Source: Mycobacterium sp. 141 (GTDB taxonomy: Bacteria; Actinomycetota; Actinomycetes; Mycobacteriales; Mycobacteriaceae). From it: a stretch of 64,000 nt of DNA. Each line of letters starts with the position of its first letter. Position 1 is the first letter of the stretch. This document shows, in pieces, positions 7,727 to 14,280 of the stretch. The notes beneath the pieces are model-generated. The model saw only the letters and a program-made list of their open reading frames with translations. It did no database searches and was not told where the DNA came from. Both the position numbers and the translations under genes were made by a program. Location of the stretch: NCBI RefSeq assembly GCF_000382405.1, contig NZ_KB908260.1, positions 1-64,000 of the forward strand, given 5' to 3'.

Positions 7727-8224
7727 CGCTGGCTGAGCTGCGGGCTCGGGCCGGACTGCACGACGCTCGGTCTCGGCGAGCGGCCGCGTCACGACAATCA
7801 ACCCGCGTCCCCGCGGTGCGCCGCCCGTACGGTCAGCGACCGAATCTTGAGCAGAGCACGCGCCGAACCCGCCCTCAGCGGCGCGGGCAAGAACGTCCGA
7901 GATTGCTAACATTCGACCACCGCGCACAGAACCGGCACGGTCAACTTTGCAGAAGCAGTTCAGCCACAGTTCGGCATCAGTTTTGGAGAGAGCCCGGTGC
8001 CGCGATATCGGCCGGGGGTGCGGAAGAGTCCGCCCAGTTCGCATTCCACTTACGCCCGGCCGCGGACTGCCGCAATCCCTTGCAAGACTGAACCTCCGAC
8101 CAACAACCGAGGGGACGGAGCCGATCCCGACGAAATGCGCGGAATTGCATTTTGACGCAAAAAAGCATCGCCGCCCCATTTACCATCCTGGGGAGAGACC
8201 CATTTCGCCGTGACGGCCAGAAGC
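7727..8224. other. Gene-poor stretch
   Basis: About 500 bp without a convincing gene. Long ORFs on both strands have no domain pattern and lack ribosome sites. The stretch ends at the hairpin at 8225-8248. Confidence 0.5.
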
Positions 8225-8248
8225 GAAGGCCGCTAATAAGCGGCCTTC
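8225..8248. terminator. Hairpin downstream of the minus-strand membrane gene
   Basis: GAAGGCCGCT and AGCGGCCTTC form a perfect 10-bp stem with an AATA loop, 24 bp past the stop codon at 8272. There is no T-run, as is common for mycobacterial terminators. Confidence 0.6.
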
Positions 8249-8271
8249 ATCGGCATACGTCACGTCGTTTG

Positions 8272-8562
8272 CTAGCTCCTGTCTGCCCCAGCCGCTCCAT
8301 CTGAGTGGCGCTGACTGGACTGCGAGCGATAGGCTCGCGCATAGGCACTGATCGGCTTCCGAAGGGCAAGCGCGCCGAAGGCGCCGCCGATCGCGGTCAA
8401 GGCCGCCACGCCGCTGAGTTTCCAGAACAGCTCACCGTGACCTGTCTGGTGCACGATTACCCAGTAGGCCACGCAGCCGGCGGTGAACAGCAGGATCCCT
8501 GCGAACAGCACACCGAAACTCGACGGGTAGTTGGTTTTCCTATCGGTGCTCTTTTTCACCAT
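8272..8562 (-). CDS. Small two-helix membrane protein
   Basis: This 96-residue protein has a short basic N-terminus (MVKKSTDRKTN), a first transmembrane segment (FGVLFAGILLFTAGCVAYWV), a short loop with HQTGHGELFWK, a second segment (LSGVAALTAIGGAFGALAL) and a basic/polar tail. Both ends are predicted to be cytoplasmic. GGGAG lies directly before the start codon. It has its own promoter 90-120 bp upstream and a leader in which ATGTCTCCC can pair with the ribosome-binding site, so translation may be conditional. The function is unknown. Confidence 0.75.
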   Translation of the reverse strand: MVKKSTDRKTNYPSSFGVLFAGILLFTAGCVAYWVIVHQTGHGELFWKLSGVAALTAIGGAFGALALRKPISAYARAYRSQSSQRHSDGAAGADRS

Positions 8563-8629
8563 GTCTCCCTGTTGTTGGAATCAAGGTCGCATCGTTGCGG
8601 CCGATTGGAAAAGTAATCCGGGGAGACAT
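8561..8629 (-). promoter_or_regulatory. Possible ribosome-site-masking hairpin in the leader
   Basis: The leader contains ATGTCTCCC (8629-8621, minus strand), the exact reverse complement of GGGAGACAT (8569-8561), which holds the Shine-Dalgarno sequence and the first two bases of the start codon. A 9-bp stem with a 51-nt loop would hide the start site. It could work as an RNA thermometer, sRNA target or riboswitch-like switch. Only the complementarity is observed. Confidence 0.45.
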
Positions 8630-8658
8630 AGTTGCCTTGACCCTTGACTCGCCGAGTG

Positions 8659-8687
8659 ATCATAGTACTGCACTATTGGGAAGTCAA
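8659..8687 (-). promoter_or_regulatory. SigA-type promoter of the small membrane protein gene
   Basis: On the minus strand TTGACT (8687-8682), a 17-bp spacer and TATGAT (8664-8659) form a near-consensus promoter. The predicted start near 8652 leaves a leader of about 90 nt. Confidence 0.7.
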
Positions 8688-9005
8688 TGGCTTATGTGTC
8701 AACTCTCCTCCTGCACCATATAACCAGAGGTCGAATTCAAAAGGACTTTGGCTGCGGAGTCGAATGCGCTCACCGTGGCCAGCCAATTTCCGTCAGATAC
8801 CGAGCGCTGCGGCGAGATCTTTGCGTCGTAGGTGGCAATGGGTCGTGGATGGCAATGGTAAGCCTCATTCCTCCCGTGCGCAGCAGAACATCGGTCGCGC
8901 CGTACGGGTCGGCGTAATCGCGCCGCGTGCGACGCAACCGCCGACCCGGCGGCTTCAGCAGACCGCGGTCCCGTCAAACCCAGACCGGTGAGCCCGTGGC
9001 TAGCC

Positions 9006-9545
9006 CTATGAGGCGGCGGTCGGCGGTCCCGGATTCTTTGCGACGGTGGGGGCACTGGTGGAGCAACCCGACGTCAGGATATGACCGCCTGGGTTCTGCG
9101 CCAGGGCGCTTCGCTGAGCTTGGTAAATGAAGGGGCCTATCCCGGTGGCGTCATCCTTCGCCCCGGCGATGGCAAGCGCGATGCATGGGGCCTGGGTACC
9201 ACCCATGTATCCGCAGTTCGAACCGCCCTTGCTTACGCAGTCGTTAAGGGAAGCGATCATCGCGGAATGCTCATCCGTTCCGGTTCCCACGCCGCCGATC
9301 TGATCATTCGGGGAGCTCGCAGTCTGTGGGTATCCGCGGCTGACCGCCACCCAGGTGCTGGGCGGAGTTGGCGGATTTGGTGGAGCCTCAACGATTGTCG
9401 GGGGTGGAGTGGGGGCCGGGACGGGCGGCAGCGCATTGGCCGGTCCGGCCGCGGCGAGCGCACCGGCGACCATCGTGACGGCAACCAGCGTTGTGGCTGT
9501 CGCAATCAGTCCGCGACGGGGCGGGCTCTGGTAGGTGGTGGTCAT
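9006..9545 (-). CDS. Secreted DUF4189-type protein
   Basis: This 179-residue protein has a Sec signal peptide (basic MTTTYQSPPRRG, hydrophobic LIATATTLVAVTMVAGALAA, cleavage near ANA-LP). A Pro-rich linker (PPVPAPTPPPT) follows, then a domain beginning WVAVSRGY with repeated Cys (SLNDCVSKGGSNCGYMGG, then APCIALAIAG), the pattern of DUF4189. These domains are found in secreted mycobacterial proteins of unknown role; the cysteines probably form disulfides. The ribosome site GAGGAG precedes the ATG. It stands alone with long non-coding flanks. Confidence 0.8.
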   Translation of the reverse strand: MTTTYQSPPRRGLIATATTLVAVTMVAGALAAAGPANALPPVPAPTPPPTIVEAPPNPPTPPSTWVAVSRGYPQTASSPNDQIGGVGTGTDEHSAMIASLNDCVSKGGSNCGYMGGTQAPCIALAIAGAKDDATGIGPFIYQAQRSALAQNPGGHILTSGCSTSAPTVAKNPGPPTAAS

Positions 9546-10343
9546 GGCGATTCTCCTCTCGAGTTGAGGCCCGCGGTGGGCTCATACACCTGTAGGAGCA
9601 CGCCACACGCCCCGGTCGGACACTTTTTGCGGCCTCGATCCGCGCGATCGGATACACGTGGGTGAACGAGCACGTGAGCGCTGGTCGTTTGGGGCTCGCA
9701 TCGTTGCCGGTTCGACGAAGTCGCTGCCATGGCCAGTCGCATCGCCCGCCACGTTGACAGGCAGGCCTGATGCGGATGTGGATCGTGCCGGGTGTGACGG
9801 TCATCGTGTTTGGCCCCCTGCCATATCCGGGGCAACGCCCGACCGCTCCGGAGAAAGACGAATTACCGATTTGAGTTGTCCACTCATTATTGATCAATTC
9901 GCTGTGATGGTAGGCATAATATTGCGTTCGAGTATTCGAGCGGATAATGAATACTTGCCAGAGGGGTCGGCGAGTGTCATTCTGAAGCTGAGGCGAGTAC
10001 CGGCATTTGGTCGCGTCCTGATTTAGTGGAATCACCAAAGAGAACTGGCTGGGCGGCTGATGGTGGGTTGCACAACAGAAATTGTGAGTTTCCTGTCTAT
10101 ATGCTGTGTAATTACCGCATATCGCGCTGTGGTATGGATCTCTGTAATTCAAGTTTTCGGTGACAACTGGACTGGTTTGGTCAGCTCGGTTGCGTCGGCC
10201 ACACCGAGTTTGAGGTGCCGCCCGACCGGCCCGATTAGTGATGGCACCTCCGAGTGCTTGGAGCGAATGCGGAAAAGGTGTCCTCGTCCGCGGCGCCTGC
10301 CACTCCTACCTCGTGAGGAGCAACACGAGCGAAGGGAGCGCGC
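9546..10343. other. Long non-coding stretch with AT-rich core
   Basis: About 800 bp without a convincing gene. Roughly 9840-10160 is clearly AT-richer than the surroundings. It contains the inverted repeat AGTATTC-N11-GAATACT (9931-9955). Nearer the sigma gene, GAGGTGCC and GGCACCTC (about 10210-10250) form a spaced inverted repeat. The function is unknown; it may be a regulatory or foreign stretch. Confidence 0.45.
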
Positions 10344-10487
10344 ATGCCCGTCGTATTGCGACCGCCGACCGCCGACCGCCGGCGGCCAGAGGACCGCTCC
10401 CGTCGGGCTCGGATCGACAACCAAGTCGTGGGATCAGCACTGAGATCGCGGGTTGTCGCCGACGGATCCTTGAGGAGGCGATGGTAA
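10344..10487 (+). CDS. 47-codon ORF translationally coupled to the ECF sigma gene
   Basis: An ATG at 10344 follows AAGGGAG at 6-7 nt spacing and opens a 47-residue, very basic ORF (starts MPVVLRPPTADRRRPEDRSR, ends SLRRRW). Its stop TAA overlaps the preferred start of the sigma gene in TAATG (10485-10489). The Shine-Dalgarno for the sigma gene, AGGAGG, lies inside this ORF. It looks like a leader peptide that couples or regulates translation of the sigma factor. No homologue is known to me, and a non-functional leader ORF remains possible. Confidence 0.5.
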   Translation: MPVVLRPPTADRRRPEDRSRRARIDNQVVGSALRSRVVADGSLRRRW

Positions 10488-11929
10488 TGACCGCACTGCC
10501 AGACTGGGACGCGGTCACCGACGCTGAGCTGGCCTGTGCGGCCGCCGCGGGTGATCGGGGGGCGTTCGCGGGGATCTACGACCGATACGCCGACCGGCTG
10601 TACGACTTCTGTGTCGGCATGCTGCGGGATCGCGACGGCGCGGCCGAATGCGTCCAGGAAGCGTTTTGTATTGCCGCAGACCGTCTGCCTCAGCTGCGCG
10701 ACGCGGACAAGCTGCGTCCGTGGCTGTATGCGATAGCACGCAACGAGGCGTTACGCGCCATTCGCGAACGTAGCCGCGAGCGGGTCGTTGACCAAGTGCC
10801 CGAGGAAGTTTCGACCGAGCCGGGGCCCGAGATACTGGCGGTCCGCACCGAACTGGCTCGTCTGGTGGCCGAGGCCACGGGTGGATTGTCCGAACGTGAC
10901 CAAGCCGTTCTGGAGTTGACCTATTGCCATGGCTTGGATGGACCCGAACTCGCCACGGTGCTCGGTGTGAGCCACGCCAGCGCCAACAAGATGACACAAC
11001 GACTGCGCGACACGGTCGAACGATCCCTGGGTGCACTGCTGGTTTCCCGCAGCGCCCGGAACAATCCCCGCGGATGCGCGGAGCTGGCCGCCATCATCGA
11101 GGGCTGGGATGGCGCCTTTACCGTACTCATGCGCAAGCGGATCGCCCGCCACATCGAATCTTGCCCGACGTGTGACGAGCAGCGCCGCAGACTAGTCAGC
11201 CCCGCCGCACTGCTGGGCGGTGTTCCGGTATTCGTTCCGGCCCCCGACTGGCTACGTGATCACGTCCTGCGCCGAATTCGCCTCACCGCCAACGCAAATG
11301 CCACGGGCACGCCGGTGGATCGCCGCGAGAGATCGGGCATCGTGCACGGCGGCGCCGACGGCAGTGATCGAGGTCGCTTGTCTCGCCGGCTGCTGCTCAG
11401 TGCGGCACTGGTTGTCGTCCTCGCCGGTGGGCTGGCAGTAACCGTCGTCCGGCCGGGTCCCCGCAACCTACCGGTCAGCCCGGCCAACCTCACCCAAACC
11501 ACGGCCGCGCCGAGGACTACATCGATGACCGCTTCGCCGCGCACCGCCGAGGCACCCCAGCGCAGCGCGACGGCTTCGCCGATCATGCCGGTCGTGCCGT
11601 CGAGCGTGGCGGCCAGTGTGGCCGACACTACGGCGAGCACACGGCAGCCTTCCCCGGCAATACCCTCGGAGCCGCCACCCGCCGCACCGATCGAATCCAC
11701 TGTCCCGGTGGCCACACCGGTGCCGCCGTCGATCACGCCCCCAGCGCCGCCCCCTGCTACGCCAGTCGTACCGAGTGCACCAGTGGCGCCGTGGCGTCCT
11801 CCCCTAAGGCCGATCCAGTCGCCCACCACCGGTCCGATCACACCCGCCAAGCCCGTCCCGATACGCCCGCCGCGGGCACCCGTTGCACCTCCCGCGATAC
11901 CAGTGACAACGCAGCCAGTCATCGGATGA
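10487..11929 (+). CDS. ECF sigma factor fused to zinc-finger, transmembrane and Pro-rich tail
   Basis: This 480-residue protein carries sigma region 2 (YDRYADRLYDFCVGMLRDRD, then AAECVQEAFCIA), region 4 (LSERDQAVLELTYCHGLDG with HTH VLGVSHASANKMTQRLRD), an anti-sigma-like segment with IARHIESCPTCDEQRRR (an H-x3-C-x2-C zinc motif), one transmembrane helix near residues 305-325 (LLLSAALVVVLAGGLAVTVV) and a Pro/Thr/Ala-rich tail of about 150 residues outside. Sigma and membrane anti-sigma functions are thus in one chain, so release may need proteolysis. ATG 10487 is preferred over 10481 because AGGAGG is then 8 nt upstream. Confidence 0.85.
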   Translation: MTALPDWDAVTDAELACAAAAGDRGAFAGIYDRYADRLYDFCVGMLRDRDGAAECVQEAFCIAADRLPQLRDADKLRPWLYAIARNEALRAIRERSRERVVDQVPEEVSTEPGPEILAVRTELARLVAEATGGLSERDQAVLELTYCHGLDGPELATVLGVSHASANKMTQRLRDTVERSLGALLVSRSARNNPRGCAELAAIIEGWDGAFTVLMRKRIARHIESCPTCDEQRRRLVSPAALLGGVPVFVPAPDWLRDHVLRRIRLTANANATGTPVDRRERSGIVHGGADGSDRGRLSRRLLLSAALVVVLAGGLAVTVVRPGPRNLPVSPANLTQTTAAPRTTSMTASPRTAEAPQRSATASPIMPVVPSSVAASVADTTASTRQPSPAIPSEPPPAAPIESTVPVATPVPPSITPPAPPPATPVVPSAPVAPWRPPLRPIQSPTTGPITPAKPVPIRPPRAPVAPPAIPVTTQPVIG

Positions 11930-12518
11930 CATCACGCCTGTCGTCCACCGTGACTTTCGACTGCCTGATCATCTCGGCAGCAGGTTCGGTCGAGAGCCTC
12001 GACCAGCGACCTGAATGCCCGACACGCGGCGCGTCGAAACAGTGTGTCTCCCAACAGAAATAATTCGAGCGGCCGCGTGAAGCCATGTCGTCGCTGCCTC
12101 GCGTGGTGAACGACTGACCTCGGCCACTTCGAATTCCTGTAAGCCCTGTGCGAAGACAAGATCGCCCGCCGCGAGTCCGCCGTCCTGAGGCCGACTGCGT
12201 CGCGTCAGTCCGAGGAACAAGCCACCACCAGCGACCGACATCGAGCGCGAGACCGGCTACGAAGAGGAAACGGAAGATCGACCGGAGCCCTACCACGCGA
12301 AACATCGAGCACCGAACAGACCCACCGCCAGCAAACAGAACCACATACGCTTGAAGACCAGCAGAGTCAGCGGTTCGCCTCAGTCACCTCACGGTATCCG
12401 GCTCGTGGGATGAAGAAAACCCTAGACGCGGCCATACTGGCCTCGTAGGCGAACTTAGAACCCGACGCTAGAAATCGACGAGCACGGCTAGGGTCACAAA
12501 TCCCTTGACACATCCAAT
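11930..12518. other. Gene-poor stretch downstream of the sigma gene
   Basis: About 590 bp with no convincing gene. Minus-strand ORFs between 11919 and 12344 lack ribosome sites and domain patterns. A decayed gene is possible but not demonstrable. Confidence 0.4.
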
Positions 12519-12556
12519 GAATCGGCCCCCCGGAGTTTCCTCCGGGGGGCCGATTC
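12519..12556 (-). terminator. Strong hairpin terminator of the initiator tRNA gene
   Basis: GAATCGGCCCCCCGGAG pairs perfectly with CTCCGGGGGGCCGATTC across a TTTC loop (17-bp stem). It begins 7 bp past the mature tRNA 3' end on the minus strand. Confidence 0.9.
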
Positions 12557-12562
12557 CGCTAG

Positions 12563-12636
12563 TAGCGGGGACAGGATTCGAACCTGCGACCTCTGGGTTA
12601 TGAGCCCAGCGAGCTACCGAGCTGCTCCACCCCGCG
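12563..12636 (-). tRNA. Initiator tRNA-fMet (anticodon CAT)
   Basis: The minus strand folds into a complete cloverleaf of 74 nt without encoded CCA. The acceptor arm CGCGGGG pairs with CCCCGC, leaving position 1 C unpaired, which is typical of initiators. The anticodon stem ends in GGG/CCC around loop CTCATAA, the three consecutive G:C pairs that mark bacterial initiator tRNA. The T-arm reads GGTTCGAATCC. A strong promoter lies just upstream (12649-12678) and a terminator downstream (12519-12556). Confidence 0.95.
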
Positions 12637-12648
12637 TCGGTGAACTTA

Positions 12649-12678
12649 AGGTTACCGAAGTGGTTGGCACTGCACCAA
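12649..12678 (-). promoter_or_regulatory. Promoter of the tRNA-fMet gene
   Basis: Minus strand TTGGTG (12678-12673), an 18-bp spacer and TAACCT (12654-12649). The expected start is about 6 nt before the mature tRNA 5' end. Confidence 0.6.
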
Positions 12679-12753
12679 ATCGAGTGCTCAGAGGCCCTTT
12701 TTGGCCGAATCAGCCGTACAAATCAGCCTCTGAAACGCACCACCTGACCGCAT

Positions 12754-12908
12754 CAGAACGGCCCCGGCTGGGTGGCAGCGTTCGGCGAGAGCGGCCACCC
12801 AGCGCCGAGGGTCCTCGTCAGGCGAATCAGCGCCCGTCCGGCGTCGTCTGATAGCGCGAGTTCGACAGCTGCGCACTGGTGGGGCCACGGCATCAACTCG
12901 GCCACGAG
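12754..12908 (-). pseudogene. Gene fragment, copy 1 of a diverged direct repeat
   Basis: This is about 155 bp matching 13678-13833; the first 95 bp are about 92% identical by eye. Read on the minus strand both copies end in the same peptide (RALIRLTRTLG.GWP.SPN) and the same TGA stop. Upstream in this copy the frame continues with a helical stretch (VVEAAQGSRGLLNLLVAELM). No start codon with a ribosome site is seen, so it is probably a decayed 3' gene fragment of unknown function. Confidence 0.5.
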
Positions 12909-12998
12909 CAAGTTCAGCAATCCGCGCGATCCTTGAGCTGCCTCAACGACCCGCCCGAAATTGAGGACCAGTCTGACGACGAGACAGGTTGACCACTT

Positions 12999-13196
12999 CT
13001 ACGCGTTGCGTTTGCTCTGCAGCTCTACGACGTTGTCACCGGCCACCACGCCACGGCCTACCTTCGGTGCGACCTGTTTGTCGTCATTGATGTAGTCCGC
13101 ATAGATGGTCAGCGTCAGCACGAACGTGGAATGTCCGAGCCACTTGCTGACCTGCATGTAGTGCTCGCCGTCCTGCAACTGTCGGCCGGAGTGCAC
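12999..13196 (-). pseudogene. Tyrosine recombinase (phage integrase) C-terminal relic, minus strand
   Basis: The ORF encodes HYMQVSKWLGHSTFVLTLT and IYADYIND, the conserved end of phage-type integrases that includes the GH and catalytic Tyr region (the Tyr in IYADYI aligns with the nucleophile). All upstream catalytic residues are missing, so it is inactive. It lies 360 bp from the initiator tRNA gene, and tRNA genes are common integration targets. It is back to back with a second integrase relic on the plus strand. Confidence 0.75.
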
Positions 13197-13373
13197 TTCA
13201 TGCAGGTATCAAAATGGATGCGGCACAGCACATTCAACCTGACGTTGAACACCGACGGCGACTGGGTGCCCGAAGAAGACGGCGGCGCACTCAACACCCT
13301 GCCAGAACCACCTGCGCCGACGGCAGTACCTACCGCGACGATCCTGCAAATGCCTGTGCGGCAGGTGAATTAG
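13182..13373 (+). pseudogene. Tyrosine recombinase C-terminal relic, plus strand
   Basis: The peptide HFMQVSKWMRHSTFNLTLN followed by GDWVPEEDGGALNTLPEPPAP is the typical C-terminal end of mycobacterial phage/prophage integrases. Where the catalytic Tyr is expected (LNTYGDYIPE in relatives) it reads LNTDGDWVPE, so the nucleophile is lost. It is divergent from the minus-strand relic, and the two share an inverted GCACTnCATGCAGGT-like core around 13150-13215. Both are truncated at their 5' ends at the same point, which suggests an inversion or two insertions followed by deletion. Confidence 0.75.
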
Positions 13374-13677
13374 GACGGCTCCGGCTTGCCCGCGTTCTCT
13401 CGCCGACGCTGTACGTAGTGTTGAGATTGCGTACATGGTCGCGAACTCCCGTCGATCACAGCCGTAGATGCAATCTCAATGCGTCCTGGCAACCCGAGGG
13501 TATTGGCTGCAGAATCGTTGCACGCGAACGATGCTGCCGCCGCTTCACCATCTCGCACCCCGCGTTCTAGTGTTTGCAGAGGAGTACGAACTCACTGACG
13601 GCGATGTTGGCGACGTGACAGCGTCGTGACCGTAGCGCGGCAGCAGTCCGGCTGCATAGCGGAGTTAGCCGCCAAGT
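13374..13677. other. Gene-poor stretch within the phage-relic region
   Basis: About 300 bp with no convincing coding sequence, RNA or strong hairpin. Confidence 0.45.
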
Positions 13678-14066
13678 CAGAACAACCCCGGCTGGGTAGC
13701 AGGGTTCGGCGAGGGCGGCCACCCAGTGCCGAGGGTCCTCGTCAGGCGAATCAGCGCCCGTCTGGCGTCGTCCGACGGCACGAAGTTCGGCAGCTGCCCA
13801 CCACCGGACCAGGCATCAACTCGGCCCACGAGCGCTTCGTCCCGGACCGCACCGCGTCTGGCGATGGGCACCGCCACTCCTACCGCGTCCGCTGCGTGAC
13901 GGTGGCATAGCGCGCTGGAGCCGCGTCCGTCATGGGTCAGCGCCCACCGAGCATCCTGATATCGACGGCGGTCTGCACCGAGACCGAATCTGAGCGTTCC
14001 ACACACCACGGCGCCCACGCCCGCATCACCACCGCAGCATCTGCTCCATCGAAATTGGTTGCTCAA
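13678..14066 (-). pseudogene. Hypothetical ORF or gene fragment, copy 2 of the direct repeat
   Basis: An ORF of about 129 codons could start at ATG 14066 and ends in the repeated peptide (DDARRALIRLTRTLGTGWPP). Bases 13678-13833 match 12754-12908, with a one-base indel relative to copy 1. The N-terminal 80 residues have no recognisable domain and are rich in Arg, Gly and Cys, as expected for a chance frame. I treat it as a decayed gene, though a small real protein is possible. Confidence 0.35.
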
Positions 14067-14208
14067 CCGTAGAACTCAGGCAGAAGCCCCGGGAGAAATC
14101 GGGATTCTCCGCAGCGTCCGTAGTCCGACAGCAGCGCGGTGCGGGGTGGGTCGACGGTGCTGGCCGGTCATGTCTGAAGTCAGCATCAGAATCGTGTCAG
14201 GGGAGGCC

Positions 14209-14262
14209 AGCAGACGCATATGTCCCCCGACACCGGCGTGTTGGGGGACATACGCGTCTGCT
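14209..14262. terminator. Long hairpin (GCGTCTGCTCGCG family) after the UPF0182 gene
   Basis: The arm at 14209-14228 pairs with 14243-14262 over 20 bp with one A/G mismatch, and ACAC/GTGT extend it inward. It lies 18 bp past the UPF0182 stop. Similar elements sit at 26092 and 37352. Confidence 0.8.
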
Positions 14263-14280
14263 CGCGTGGGAAGGGTGAGG

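Noticed and set aside
11919-12344. 141-codon minus-strand ORF after the fused sigma gene
   Set aside because: No ribosome site, no domain, Arg/Gly-rich composition; overlaps the end of the sigma gene.
12754-13833. Composite transposon with the 155-bp repeats as ends
   Set aside because: No transposase, no terminal inverted repeats and no target duplication visible; repeats are diverged and coding-like.
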